A stretch of 64,000 nucleotides of DNA from Orcinus orca (GCF_937001465.1 NC_064580.1:93113432-93177431), one strand, 5' to 3'; positions 1 to 12,192 are shown, numbered from the stretch's first letter. Numbers and translations are program-made. Notes: generated from the letters alone by a model not told the origin.

Positions 1-179
1 CACCTTTGAGGAATCAGGACATAGTTGACTGGTGGTCATTCCCAGACCCTCGGGCCTCCAGTGAACCAGAGTGCCTGTCCTCTGGAAGGCATAGAGGAGG
101 TGCAACCAGTGCGTTTTGTGACACGGCTCTGGCCCATCATCAGGACAGAAATTGGGCTCCAGGAGCCCCCCTCCCATAG
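1..179 (+). CDS. 3' tail of an unrecognised ORF (copy A, cut by window edge)
   Basis: Read in the frame that ends at TAG 177-179, this is the C-terminal part of the ORF seen complete in copy B at 32,304-32,663. The tail is open and differs from B by one synonymous base (gtt versus gtg, in the IVDWW part). I do not recognise the protein; it has no visible domain, membrane segment or signal peptide. It could be chance reading through GC-rich promoter-proximal DNA. Confidence 0.15.
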   Translation, partial: PLRNQDIVDWWSFPDPRASSEPECLSSGRHRGGATSAFCDTALAHHQDRNWAPGAPLP

Positions 180-1165
180 CTAAGGGATGCACAGTTGAAG
201 TGAGGGTTCTTGGCTGACAGCATTGAAGGGGAAAAGAAGGCAACGGTCAGTGTATCGGATCTTCAAGGCAGTGAGTCCCTGGAGAGCAGGTCACTCTAAC
301 GCTCCAGCATTCTGGCCCAGCATGGGGGGGAAAAAGCCTTACATTTTTGCTAGAGGTTTTCTATTCTTTCCGCTACCCTGAACATTGCCACGTAGAATAG
401 AAATATCTCAGGGAAAGAGGAAATGCTTCCACTCATTCACTACCCTTCGTCCTTCCCATCTCAGGTACCTTGCTGAAGCAAGGTCAGAAAGAGGCTTCTT
501 CAGAGCACATAAGCCAGATGGGCAATGAGCAGATAAACCTCAGTCATATTCACCAGTGCTGGACCTCGTGAGGCATGCCATGTAAAAGTGTTGAAATCAA
601 AATGGATTTCAGGTTCACTCTTAGTGAACTAGAATATTCAAACAAACATTCTCCCCCTTCGCCTTTCCTTCAGTATTTGGTGAAAAGTGTTGGGACTGCT
701 TGTGCCCAGCATGTTGCAAAGCATTAGTTGCATGGAACTTCCTGGGGTGGCTGAGTGTTTTGTACAGCTAAAAATTTAACTCTTTACCCCACCTTGACCC
801 CTTCTCCAGCACCCCCTTTCTTTTTCTTTTGTTTTTTTTTTACCATTTTAGAATCACACATTTTAAAAATGTCTCTTATTTTCCTTCCTTCTCTTCACCA
901 GCAGAGCATCTTCACACCTTCGTTTCCCCTCTCCTTTCCCCCTCTTTTTCCTTCTATTACAGTAAGTGCTTTCTTCTCACTTACGTGGCAGATCCGCATG
1001 GAACTAACCCACTTCCTTACGTGGGGGATCCCTCTATAACTAACCATCACAACAGCAGTGGGTCAGGTGGGCTCAGCCCTACTGCTCTTAGTCCTGCACC
1101 CCTTGTCTCTGGTCACTAAGGCATCCTCGTAGAGACAATACTTGCTTGTCAAAAATGAAAAGGCC

Positions 1166-1385
1166 GGGCTTCCCTGGTGGGGCAGTGGTTGAGAGTCCGC
1201 CTGCCGATGCAGGGGACGTGGGTTCGTTCCCCTGTCCGGGAAGATCCCACATGCCGCGGAGCGGCTGGGCCCATGAGCCATGGCCGCTGAGCCTGCACGT
1301 CCGGAGCCTGTGCTCCGCAACGGGAGGGGCCACAGCAGTCAGAGGCCTGCGTACCACAAAAAAAATAAAATAAAATTTAAAAAAA
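1166..1385 (+). mobile_element. CHR-type tRNA-derived SINE, copy A only
   Basis: The element has a tRNA-like head ('cttccctggtgg...', then 'gggttcgttcc'), a GC-rich body and an A-rich tail. It is flanked by perfect 15-base target duplications 'aaaaatgaaaaggcc' at 1,151-1,165 and 1,386-1,400. Copy B has that 15-mer once, at 33,635-33,649, an intact empty site. The insertion is therefore younger than the duplication, or was lost precisely from B, which is unlikely. Confidence 0.95.
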
Positions 1386-1718
1386 AAAAATGAAAAGGCC
1401 ATTTCAGATCCGTTTGTCCAAGCATCTGAATTGTATATGGGCGGGGAGGGGTGGGGACTGAAGCCTAGAGGAGGGTGGATGGGACCAAGGTTACACAGTG
1501 GCAAAATTCAAAACTAGAACCCTATCTCCAGGTTGGCCTACTTCCAGAAAAGTGTGTTTTTCCAGTGAAAGTCAGCTTTGACTGTTATCTCATGCAGCCA
1601 CTGGCATGTGGGAATTGTTTTGTTTCGAAGCAGGTTATTCCTATTCCTGGAATCAAATTCTGCAATCAGTGTCTCTACTGACAGGGAAAGCAAGCCTCAA
1701 GTTTTTTTTTTTTCCTAG

Positions 1719-1920
1719 GCGTCCTTGTGACTATGGAGATGGCCAAAAACTTGATGGCAAAAATGAATTTATTTCCAAAGCTTACGTCCCACACTCACAT
1801 GACAAAGAGCCCCAAAGGCAGCAAGGAATATGAAAAAGCCAGTACAATTTGTAGTTGTTGAGTTTTTGTCTAGTTCCTTTATTAGAGTGTACATAAATAT
1901 CCACATTGAATGGTATTAAA
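1719..1920 (+). other. Candidate terminal exon with 42-codon ORF (copy A)
   Basis: A strong 3' splice-site-like array precedes 1,719: a branch-point-like 'ctgac', a long T tract and 'cctag'. The following sequence contains an ATG at 1,733 opening 42 codons to TGA at 1,859-1,861. A variant polyadenylation hexamer ATTAAA lies at 1,915-1,920. I do not recognise the peptide, which starts MEMAKNLMAKMN. In copy B the same segment is split by the SRP9 retrocopy. All elements are short and could be chance; no upstream exon is proven. Confidence 0.2.
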
Positions 1921-2164
1921 CATGAATATGGGATCAGGGTGTAGAGGACAGGTCACTGACCTAGGAGTTAGCCCATCTGTGTTCTGACCCAGCTCTGACA
2001 CATGACTGCGAATATTCCAGTTTGTCTAGAGTATGAGGTGGATTGGGAGGTAAGGCAAGAGGCCAAATAGGTAAGAAGCAAAAGAATAGGTGGCACCTGG
2101 CCTAATGTGGGCCACACATTCAGTGCACAGAAAATACCTCCTCGGTGAATAACTGAAGCTAAGA

Positions 2165-2520
2165 AGGAGAGTTTCACTGTATTTTTTTTTTTACTTATAA
2201 ACAGCAAACATTTATTTTTCACAGTCCTAGACGCTGGTTAGTCCAAGATCAAGGCACCAGCAGCTTTGGTGTCTGGTGAAGGCCACTTCCTGGATCATAG
2301 ATGGCAACTTGTCAAGATGTCCTCACATGGTGGAAGGGGCAAAGTATCTCTCTGGACCCTCTTAAATAAGGCACTAATCTCATTCATGAGGGTTCCACCC
2401 TTTTGACCTTGGCACCTCCCAGAGACCCCACCTTCTAATCCCGTTATCTTGGGGATTAGGATTTCAACACATAGATTTGGGGGGAATGCAAACATTCTCT
2501 TTAGGACACCTACCCAATTT
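2165..2520 (-). mobile_element. MaLR-like LTR fragment, antisense (copy A)
   Basis: The segment reads as the complement of the common mammalian ERVL-MaLR LTR pattern. Landmarks are 'gtccaagatcaaggcacc', a 'cctcacatgg' block, 'ttaggatttcaacacat' and 'ttggggggaatgcaa'. Family assignment is from memory of the consensus pattern. Confidence 0.45.
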
Positions 2521-2689
2521 CCATACTGCCCAAAAATGTGCCATGTGTAAACCCAAATAAAATCACATCATTTTCTTACTTTACAAAGTTCAAAGTCTTC
2601 TGATTGACTGGCAGAGAACTTTTCATCTTCAACCTTTCTCTCCATAACCTATTCCACATACTCCATTTTTCATTTCCATCTCTTCTTTT

Positions 2690-2870
2690 TTTTAAGTTAA
2701 CTTTTATTGCAGTATAGTTCCTTTACAATGTTGTCTTAGTTTCTGCTTTACAGCAACATGAATCGGTTATATGTATACACATATCCCATCTTTTTTAGAT
2801 TTCCTTTGCATTTAGGTCACCACGGAGTACTGAGTAGAGTTCCCTGTGCTATACAGTAGTTTCTCAGAAA
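2690..2870 (-). mobile_element. L1 3' end, antisense (copy A)
   Basis: Begins with a T-rich stretch, then 'tttattgcagtatag', 'tttacaatgttgt' and 'ttccctgtgctatacagtag'. This is the antisense 3' UTR of artiodactyl/cetacean L1 elements. Confidence 0.75.
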
Positions 2871-2924
2871 GAGAGTTTTAGATCTGATTGTCCAAAGTAA
2901 GGAATTTGATTTCTATCTTACATT

Positions 2925-4340
2925 CAACAGTAAGCTTTTGGAGGCTTTGTGCAGGAAAATGACACCATCAGGAAGAAACTTTCTGGAGGAAGAACTGGAA
3001 GAAAGAGAGACTGGGGACAAGGAGAGAAGTTAGAAGGGTGGTGCACACTTCTGCTCCGAGTAATGGCAGGCTAAGTCATTTGCACTCACCATCGCAATGA
3101 GGACAACTAAAAAATACTGGGTGAAATGTGAAAAGAAATTATCTTCATTAAGCGCTAAGAAACTCTGAGGCTAAAATCTAGAAGAAAGCAAAAACCCAAA
3201 TAGGAAAGCTCAGCACTCAAAGCCACTTTTGCCTGAGGGCATTAGGTGGATCCAGAAGGAAGAAGTGTGACACTGAGCTGTGGTTTTGGCGGCCTGATGG
3301 GAAAAGAGACCAAAAGTTGAAGTCCTCACCCCCATTGAGTAGATCTGATAAGCCCTCCAGCCACTCTAAGCTGCAAAGAAGTGGCTACCCCTTTGGGATA
3401 ATGGTGAACCAGAAGCAACAAGCCCTGGCATGGACTTGCAGTCTACGTATCCATCACCAGAGTGATCCGAGGAACTTCAAGCCCTGAACTTGGATTAAAG
3501 TGGTCTTGGACAGGTAGTGACCCCAGGCATTTAGCAGAAGCAGGTGAAAATGCTCTCTGCAGGAAGGTTCTGTCTTCCCATGCCTGAAATCAGTCTGATA
3601 AATAATTTTTCAATAATATATTGGCACATAGTCAAAGATAAGTGGACACATAAGGAAAAAAAATACATTGTAAGTGACAGCCCAAAGAAAAAATAGACAA
3701 TGAAAACAAATTCACAGATATTTCAGATATCAGAATTATGAGACCCAGACTATAATCACTATGGCCTACTATAGTTCAAAAAATTAAGAAATAAGCTTTA
3801 AAATATTTTCAGGGAACAGAAAATCCTAAAATGTGGCATAGCCAATTGAAAAAGAATCAAATAGGACATCTAGGACTAAAAAAGTATAACGACTGAGGGT
3901 TCAATGGATGCATTCAACACAACGCTACACATAATCATTAGATGATGATAAATGCGATGAAGAGAAATAAACCTAAGAGAGAATTATTGAATTAGAAGAC
4001 AGATCAAAAGAAATCATCCAGAATTCTGCCTGGAGAAGTGAATTTTATGAAAAGAAATGTAGGATAAGAGACGCAATGAATAGAGTGAAGAAGTCTAATA
4101 TACATTTAATTTAAATCCTAGAAGGACACGAGTGAGAAATGGGAAAGAAGATGATGGCCAAACATTTTCCCGAGCAGATGAAATGCACCAATCCACAGAT
4201 ACTAGAAGCTCATTGAATTCTCATCAGCATAGAAAACAGAAATTCACTTCTAGACGCATCATCATGAGAGTGCAGGACATCAGAAAGAATGAAGGCTATG
4301 TTAAGGATCCAAGTGAGAGATAATGAATCTTGACCTTGGG
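2925..4340 (+). mobile_element. Old L1/HAL1 5' region and ORF1-like remnant (copy A)
   Basis: The later part carries sense-strand landmarks of L1 ORF1: 'gaattagaagacagatcaaa', 'gaaatcatccagaattctgc', 'caccaatccacagatac', and 'tctagacgcatcatcatga'. Stops and indels break every frame. The earlier part resembles L1 5' sequence only loosely. Confidence 0.6.
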
Positions 4341-5059
4341 CAGGAGCAGAAGAAATAAAGACAAGGGCATGGGCCTCTGGACGCTGGTCTTTAGAATACC
4401 TTTCTCTCAGACTTAGCATGAAAGACTATTTTATAAACATTATCCATTCCATCCTTCATTAATAAAAAACATTTGCTACCAAATCTATTTCTTAGAGCAC
4501 CCTGACACCTAGGAGCTGTTCAAATTGTCTTAGTCATACATGGAAGGTCGTCACCCTATAAGTATGTCATCTCATGGGCTATGACAGGGGTGAGTATTCT
4601 CCATAGGAATTATGAAGGTTAACTTTATGTGTCACCTTGACTGGGCTAAGGAAGAATTTCAAGTGCATGAACCTATTCCAGGAGCTATTAGGTCTGGAAA
4701 AGCTTCTCTGTGGACCTGCAGATCCTATTTAGGAGTCAGCTATGGAAATGAAGTCAGAGTGACCCTTCTTGTGTTCCATTTAATGCAAACATGAAGAGAG
4801 CTTCTTTCCACTGAAATGCACTGTTATGGCACCTTGCTTATACACAACTTCACTTTGAATTTATTAAAAGTAAATGGAAACGCTTATTTCACCTTGAGGA
4901 TTATGTGTGGATCTTAATTGACAAAATGTACTCTCTACCCCATCCCACTGATCAGAAAACGGCCAACCTCCTCCAGAGGACTAATAATAATAATTTAATC
5001 CTCACTTCAGCTCTGTAAGGTAGGTATTATTCTTCCCGTTTTCCAGCCAGGAGGGGAGA
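4341..5059. other. No gene seen (copy A 4.3-5.1 kb)
   Basis: AT-rich sequence with no plausible exon. A segment near 4,615-4,790 ('ttaactttatgtgtcacctt') looks like an ancient DNA-transposon or LTR relic that I cannot classify. Confidence 0.5.
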
Positions 5060-5290
5060 TGATATAGTAGAAGTCAGAGCTTAGACTCTGAAGCCAGACT
5101 GCCTGGGTTTGAATTTCACCTGTGTCACTCACTAGCCGTGGAATCTTAAGCAACTTACATAGCTGCTCTGTGCCTCACTTTCTTCATCTCTAGAGTAAGA
5201 TAATAATAGGACTTCTTTAGAGGCTACAATGAGTTAATTCATGGAAAGCACCTAAATTATTATGGCCAATCATACAATCAGTGCTCAAAA
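5060..5290 (+). mobile_element. MIR SINE (copy A)
   Basis: Core landmarks of the ancient tRNA-derived MIR family are visible: 'actgcctgggtttgaattt', 'cactcactagccgtgg', and 'ctctgtgcctcactttcttc'. Confidence 0.85.
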
Positions 5291-7399
5291 CATGGAAACT
5301 CTTCTTCTTCTAGAGTTACGTGGCCATTTATTTTCTGGCCACTTAATACGACGAACGAGAAGGAAAAATATGGATCACTGAAGCCGACTAGAAGAAGAAA
5401 CATGGGTCATGGGCGCAGCCTGGCCTTATTATCCATAGCTCCTGAGATGAGCTGTGTGACCCTGACTAGGGGCAGGGAGAGGTGTCTACAAGAGTTCTCC
5501 AACCCTTGCACTCCAGGGGGAGCCAGTGCCTAAGATATGTCCCAAATGAGTCTGCCCCAGCTAGAAGCTCCTGGAATCCCGGAGATGAGAAAAGGCCCTT
5601 TCCCACACAGGCTCCAGGAAGCGTTTAGAACCCCAAAGAATATACAAATTACTAAGCTCAATGAGTCACAATAAATTCACTTTAAAAGTACTACTTTACC
5701 CTCTTAATTTACAAGTGGCAAGGGATGAAGCATCTGACTGTTCATCATAGTTTTTCTTTGGGAGACCTGAAGCAGTTTCTGGCTCACCCAGTAGGGGTGT
5801 CAAACCCCTGAGTGACGTGGAACCACCGTATCACCTTACCTTATCACTTCTAATGGCTGGACTTTGTGTTCCGTTGTCATCACAGAATGTAAGTGGTTTC
5901 AACTATAACTTTGTTCAAAGCTCTTAGTCCATTTCAAACCAACTAATGTTTCCCCTTTACTTTTCAGTTAAGACTCTCAAGTAGCTCCTAGAGCAGCTTC
6001 AGCATTTATACCTTTCCGTCAGCAGCTTTGTCTCAGATATTCATGTGGATACAGCCTTGTTCACAGTGGAGCACAGGGCAAAATGCAGAATGTCTTTGTG
6101 TTTCTGATTTACTATAATGAGGGATAAGTGTGCTTAGGGCAATCACTCCCATGGAGAGCAAAGTGGAAGTTTAGCGGAACATAATGTGTGTTGACTTGAG
6201 TAAGCCTCAGTCCCGTGCCCCTCCCTTGGGGTTGGATTCCAGTTTCTGACTACCCAAATGTGTTCACAATGCACACTGGGAGATGTAGCCCCATCTGGCA
6301 ACACTGGAAATAAGCAAGGAGTCATAGGGCCCCTTAATACAGAAATATTCCCCTGGTCACTGAGCTGGTGAACTCAAGGTGATGCGGTATTCCTCCAGTC
6401 CTCATGATAACAGTATTTATTGAGAAAGCACCATATGCCAGGTCCTGTGCCATGCAGAGCCACACACACGGTCTGCCCCTAGGGAAACGACTCTTTAGTA
6501 GAAATATAGATGATGAGCCAAGGAATTCCAAAACACATGATATACATAAGAGGGGCTCCTGAACCAGGCTGGAGGGTTTGCAAAGAAAACTGGATGTCTG
6601 GGGCAGGAGTGAAAGGAAGTATTAATCTTCACACTTTTATGTCTTTCCCTCAACCCGGCCATAATTTATAGACAAGTCCTATTTTCTGAGTAAAATATAA
6701 ATCCAACCACTTTCTAACACCTTTGCTTTTGTCACTCTGGTCCAAGTCCCCATCGTCTCTCAGGTGGACCACCCAATAGCCTCCTAATTGGCTTCCCCAC
6801 TTCCAGTTTTATATCCTGTGGCAAATATCATAGATTAGCTCACTTGACTCCATTACAATCCCAATCACAGCAGGTAAGGCTTGATCAACGTTGCAAGCCA
6901 AGTCTACATTTCCTGAACTCCCGCCCTTATGGCCTGGATTGCACACATAACTTAGCCTCTGCCAAGCAGATAATAAACCCCCATGAGAGTTGGTAGGAGC
7001 AGGAAGGTGGAGTCTATGCTGCTTCTGGGGTTTCTGGTTTCTCTCAGTGAGCATGGGCTCAGAAACTTTCGCATCTCCTGCAGCAGTAACAATAGAGGTC
7101 CCAGGGTACAGTTCCTAGTTTTGTGGGTATCAAAAGGCAAGGCATGGGACATCAACTTTGTATAGACGGAGGAAGGAGGCAATGTAGCTTCAAAGCCAAA
7201 ATTTGTGATGCTCTCAGCAGAAACAGAGTGGTCCAATGGCTTCCTCACGTTCCACCCTCCTGATTGTACCAGTTCTGTGGTATTATTCAGGAAAACAGTT
7301 TTGGAAATTATAACTACTACTTGAGTTAAACCAAACACGACCACCCCCCCGTGCAAAAGTCTCTCGTGCTTTTCCCTCATACACCCAGGTATTTTGTAG
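5291..7399. other. No gene seen; near-identical between copies
   Basis: No convincing coding sequence. Short ORFs here, such as one of 142 codons on the minus strand at 6,952-7,380, are the same in both copies. That follows from the very high nucleotide identity rather than from selection. No recognisable protein motif. Confidence 0.55.
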
Positions 7400-8210
7400 G
7401 CTCTTGTAATTTATTTATGCATGCCTGTTTTTGTGCTTTGTAAAAGTGGCCTCCTATAGAATATATTCTTGTGTGTGTCTGTTCTTTTCTATTTTTTTGG
7501 CTTGATACCTTGATTCATAAGATTCATCCAACTTGTATGTAGCCAAGTTAGTTCGTTTCCTTTGCTGTATGACATTCCACTGATGGACATATCACTGCAT
7601 ATACCTACCCAACTAGTTTCTGAACTTGGGTTGTGTCCACTTTTGGACTATTACAAACAATGCAGCTCTGGGCATCCTTGGCCTTGTCATCTGGTTTGCA
7701 TGGGCATGGGGTTCTCTAGGCGAAGCGCCTAGTGGTAGTATTACTGGGTCTAGGGTAAATATATCTTAAACTTTGAGGGATACTGAATATTCCCGTTATT
7801 CAGTTCTAAATATTTCTTGATTTCCTTCAAACCAAGGATTAGTTAGTAGTATGCTATTTTGTTTCCAAACATTTGGGTGTTTTAAAGCTATCTCTGTGTT
7901 ATTAACCTCTGCGTTAAGCATTATGAGCAGAGAGCCTAGATTTCACACTAGTGATCCTTTGCAGTTTATTGAGGCTTCCTTTTTCTTCTTAAGGTCTATT
8001 TCTGTAAACGGTCAATAGCTCAAAAGAATTTATGTTCTCTGTTTGTTGGGTATGAAGTTTTATATTATCTAATAGCTCAAATTTATTATTCTGTTTAGGC
8101 CTTTGATATCACTGCTTATTTCTGTTTGCTTGGACATGTTCTGAGAGTGGTGGGTTAAAATCTCCAGCTCTCATTGTTAACGTATCTATCAGTCCCTACA
8201 GTCATAACAT
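7400..8210 (-). mobile_element. Ancient L1 fragments, antisense (copy A)
   Basis: Antisense L1 features include 'gacattccactgatggacat', 'ggactattacaaacaatgca', a 'tttccaaacatttgggtg' block and 'ggtgggttaaaatctccagc'. Heavily decayed and probably more than one fragment. Confidence 0.6.
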
Positions 8211-8656
8211 TTATCCTTGAGGTTTAAGCTATCCTGCTACGCCACCTTCTGTAACTCCCTCACGCTATCATCCACTGACCCTAGCCATCGACTGCTCTCT
8301 GCCCCAACCTACCACCGTCCAGAGGACTCCAACTTCCATGTCAATCACTCAACAATTGGACGTTCTCATTTCCAGTGAACATCTGTACAACATACTAGCC
8401 AAACTCTCTCACAGACACACTCTGGTTTATTCTTCCCTAAACTACTCTACCTCTCACATCTAAAATGAAAATATCCCAGTGTTGGACTGCAAGCCCCTAG
8501 ACATGCTGCTCTCTCATTCTTCTATTCTCTCTACACGTGCTCTTTTATCTCACTGAGCCCTCCTATTCCTTGGCCTCTCTATTTTCTGCACATCTGCACT
8601 CTCCCTCTTCTGTCTCTCCCTCCTGTCACCATTGATTTGGTTTGGGGTTTCTCCCT

Positions 8657-8777
8657 ATTTTTTTTTTTTATGGCCGTGCCAGGCAGCTTGCTGGGATCTT
8701 AGTTCCCCGACCCGGGATGGAACCCGGGCTCCCGGCCACTGCCGAATCCTAACCACTGGACCGCCAGGGAATTCCCT
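8657..8777 (-). mobile_element. CHR-type SINE, antisense (copy A)
   Basis: A T-rich start and the complement of the SINE head ('ccagggaattccctgg' at the right edge). Flanked by similar 13-base duplications 'ggggtttctccct' (8,644-8,656) and 'ggggtttctcctc' (8,778-8,790), so the original insertion is intact here. The same SINE in copy C is chimeric. Confidence 0.9.
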
Positions 8778-9149
8778 GGGGTTTCTCCTCTTTTCCTTCT
8801 TCTCCTGCTCACACTCAGGCATACTTAGTGGTCAGTACATCTATCACCGCTTATTCATCTACGCTTATAACACCTTCTGTATCTCCACATCCAGTTATCA
8901 CCCATAGCCAATCAACTGTTGACTTTCAGTTCTATACACTTCTTCATGTGTTTCCAATACCCCTACCTTAGTCTAGGACTTCAGCATCTCTCACATAAAT
9001 CACTGCTATAATGAGCACTCCATTCTTGCTCCTCTCTGATCCTTTCTTCACATTGCTTTCAGAGTGACATGTCTAAAACACAAATTACTTCCCAAATTAG
9101 AGCCCCTTGATGGCTTCTTGTAGCCTTAAGAATGAAGTCTCCACTGCAG

Positions 9150-9705
9150 TCTCTGGGGAAATGCAAATGGCCAATAGACACATGCAAACATGTTCAACAT
9201 CACTAATCATCAGGGAAATGCAAATCAAAATCACAATGAGACATCACCTCACAAAAGGACACACGTAACAAATTTTGGCAAGGATGTGTAGAAAAGGGAA
9301 CCATCCCACACAGATTCGCAGGAGTGTAAAGAGTTGCAGCCACTGTGGAAAACAGTATGGATATTTCTCAGGAAACTAAAAATAGTTTTAGTTTGTAGTT
9401 GTTAGAACTACCATACGACCCAACAATTCCACTCCTGGGCATCTATCTGTAGAAAACAAAAACACGAATTCAAAAAGATGCATGCACCCCAATGTTCATA
9501 GCTGTGCCGTTTACAGTTGCCAGTGTATGGAAGCAATCTGTGTCCATCAGCAGATGAATGGAGAAAGAAGATGTGATGTATATATAGAATACTAATCAGC
9601 CATAAAAAAGGAATTTTGCCATTGGCAGCAACATGGATGGACTTGGAGGGTATTATGTTAAGGGAACTAAGTGAGACAGAGAGAGACAAATACTCAGTAA
9701 ATTAA
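9150..9705 (+). mobile_element. L1 ORF2 3' end, sense (copy A)
   Basis: Classic sense landmarks near the L1 ORF2 terminus: 'atcactaatcatcagggaaa', 'caaatcaaaatcacaatgag', 'acgacccaacaattccactc', and 'gcagcaacatggatgg'. Multiple stops make it non-functional. Confidence 0.85.
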
Positions 9706-10079
9706 AAAGAATTAATAACTGGCTGAATTAATGGACATAGAAATGAATGTAGAAGAGACTTAAGAAAGGGTAAGTCTTCAACAACAGACATGCTGCAGAG
9801 AGCAGAGAAAGGGCAGGGCTTATTTGAATACCACCTAATAAGTTGGTATTACTAGGTCTACAGAGCTAGTGGGCCCTTCTGTGTGCGTCTTAAATGCCAA
9901 GTTTATTGTGTATGCAGTAGAGTCATCAAAATTTTCTTACAGGAATCTGGCATGGCCAGAGTTGGGTTTTAGGAAGGTTGACTTAGCAAGTACATGAAGC
10001 ATGTATCTGTGGGGAAAAATATGGAGGTAGGAGAAGGTTAGGAGACTAGCGCAAAGTTCAGGCAAGAAGTAATGAAGGT

Positions 10080-11040
10080 AATGATACTAAGAGTTGGCAA
10101 GAATGTGGAACAAATAGAAATCTCATCCTCTGCTGTGGGGAATATGAACTAGTACAACCGTTTTGAAAGATAATTGGTGTTACCTAGTAAGGTTGAACGT
10201 GGGCAGACCCTACGACCCAGGAATTTCATGTTTAGGCCTATACTGTAGATCAGGGTTTCTCAACTGTTGACATTTTGGAAAAGATAATTCTGGGTTGTAG
10301 AGAACTGTCCTGTGCATTGTAGGATGTTTAGCAGTATCCTTGTCCTCCACCCACTATATGCCAGTAGCACACCCTCAGTTATGACAACCAAAAGGTTTCC
10401 AGAGGTTATCAAATGTCTCCCTGGTTGGGGCGGAGGGGTAGTGCGTAAAATTGCCCTCAACTGAGAAAGTAGAGAAACTCTTGTATGTGGGCATACGGGG
10501 ATATAATGAGAAAGTTTGTCGCAAAATAATTTGCAAAAGCATAAACATGGAAACAAGCCACATGTCCATCAACAGGAAGGAGACACACTGTGGAATTTTC
10601 ATATGGTGGATAAGTATACAGCAATGAAAAGTGATTACTACAGCTGCACACATCAACATGGATAAAGATCACAAACACAAAACTGGGGAGGTAGAGAAAG
10701 AGCAAGACAAGTAATACATCTAGTATAATTAGATCTACATAAAGTCCAAAATGGACAAGAAATAACATTATTTAAAGGAACATTCCTCTGCAGTGAATGT
10801 ATAAAAATGTGAATTATTAACAAAGTTCAGGATCATGGTTACCTCTGGGAAGGAATGAGGGGAGGAATCTGGAAGGGCACAGGTGGACTTCCAAGGCATT
10901 AGCCGTGTTCTAGTTCGCAAGCTTGGTGCTGGGTACACAGGTTTCTATATTATTATGATATACCTTACATACATGCTGAATTATCTTCTGTATACATGAA
11001 ACAGTTCATAATTTGTCAGGAAGTGATGAGGTCTAAAATA
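10080..11040 (+). mobile_element. L1M-type 3' end, sense, split by MER5A (copy A)
   Basis: Sense L1M patterns precede ('gttggcaagaatgtggaac') and follow ('aaacatggaaacaagccaca', 'tcaggatcatggttacctct', 'tacacaggtttctata') an inserted DNA element at about 10,248-10,467. The two halves together read as one older L1 3' region. Confidence 0.6.
10248..10467 (-). mobile_element. MER5A-like hAT-Charlie element (copy A)
   Basis: Starts 'cagggtttctcaactgttga' and carries the MER5A core in antisense ('aactgtcctgtgcattgtag', 'aggatgtttagcagtatcct'), ending near 'ccctcaactgaga'. A non-autonomous DNA transposon relic lying inside an L1M. Confidence 0.8.
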
Positions 11041-12192
11041 AGGCAGGAAAACGGAGAGAAAGGCAGCAGAGTAAATAATTGGATGAGAGAAAGAGAAAGA
11101 CAGGGAGAGAGAGGGAAGAGTCAACTTTTAGGTACCTCTTCGAAACGTTTTAAACTCATTTTCTTCATAGATTTGGGGATGAAATCAATTCCTTATCTAT
11201 AAACACACATAATTCATTGCTCAGACTTCTAAGAAATGTACATTTTATGCCTCAAAGCCGATCCTACTATATGATGTGATTCACGGGACTGGATAATACC
11301 ACATTTCACAAAACACCATTGTCTGAGAATCCTGCCCTGTTAGACTTGTAAACGGGTTCTCATTTGTATTCCTTGGAGTTATAAGCATCTGAAACTAGGC
11401 GGCTTAGAGTAAAAGTGATTCTTCATCACTAACTTTAGTGTCATTAGCATATCCCTAACTGGGACAGAACACTGTTTCCAACTCCGGCACCCACCCTACC
11501 CCTCTGTTTTTCTCCCAATGGTCACCTCTCAGGTAGTGGAATAAAAGGAGAGTTTTTGGATCAAATCCTTTCAGAAGATGGGGCCATAACCAAGGAAAAT
11601 ATCAGAATACCCTAAGCTTTCCTGGACGAGGCAGAGAGGGACAAGACAGATCTTTTCCTAGAAGCAGCACAAAGTTTTCAAGGCAGAAGGACTCACTGAA
11701 AACATATTTTACATATGAGGATACAGAAAAACCCACAAACACCCAGAGAAGCAGGAAATGCAGGATTTGTCCTGATTGATTTAGGGACCGTCTGTCAGAG
11801 ACTCAAAGAAGCCTGATATGTTAGAGCTACAGCAAACCCTCAGAGCAGCAAGCCTGAGCTTCCTCCCTCAACATGAGAGGCTTCAGGTGCATCCATGTGG
11901 ATAACGTAGCCCACTTGTCCTGTTACCTGGATACGCAGCCTTCACCTCGTAGATACCTCTCAGCCCTGAGAGTATAACACTGACAGTGCCACTCAGCCCT
12001 CAGAAGCACAGACGCAGTGAAGAGGAACACACATGTCTCTTGGGGCTTGGGACATGGGGCCACCTGGGGAGTAAATTCAGGGCCCTAGGTAACTGGAGCT
12101 CGGTAAGGGCCAGGGACATGGACTCCGAGCATGCACCAAAACAGGCTTATCTCAAAAAGAGGTGTGCATGCGTTTGTCTAAAGTGAACCTCC
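11041..12192. other. No gene seen (copy A 11.0-12.2 kb)
   Basis: A GA-rich patch at about 11,060-11,120, then unremarkable sequence. No domain, splice structure or classified repeat recognised. Confidence 0.5.

Noticed and set aside
1166..1385. Functional tRNA gene in SINE heads
   Set aside because: A- and B-box-like words are inherited from the SINE's tRNA ancestor. No complete cloverleaf or anticodon arm is present.
6952..7380. 142-codon minus-strand ORF identical in A and B
   Set aside because: Identity is explained by the near-identical DNA here. No domain, no flanking gene structure, and overlapping ORFs on the other strand.
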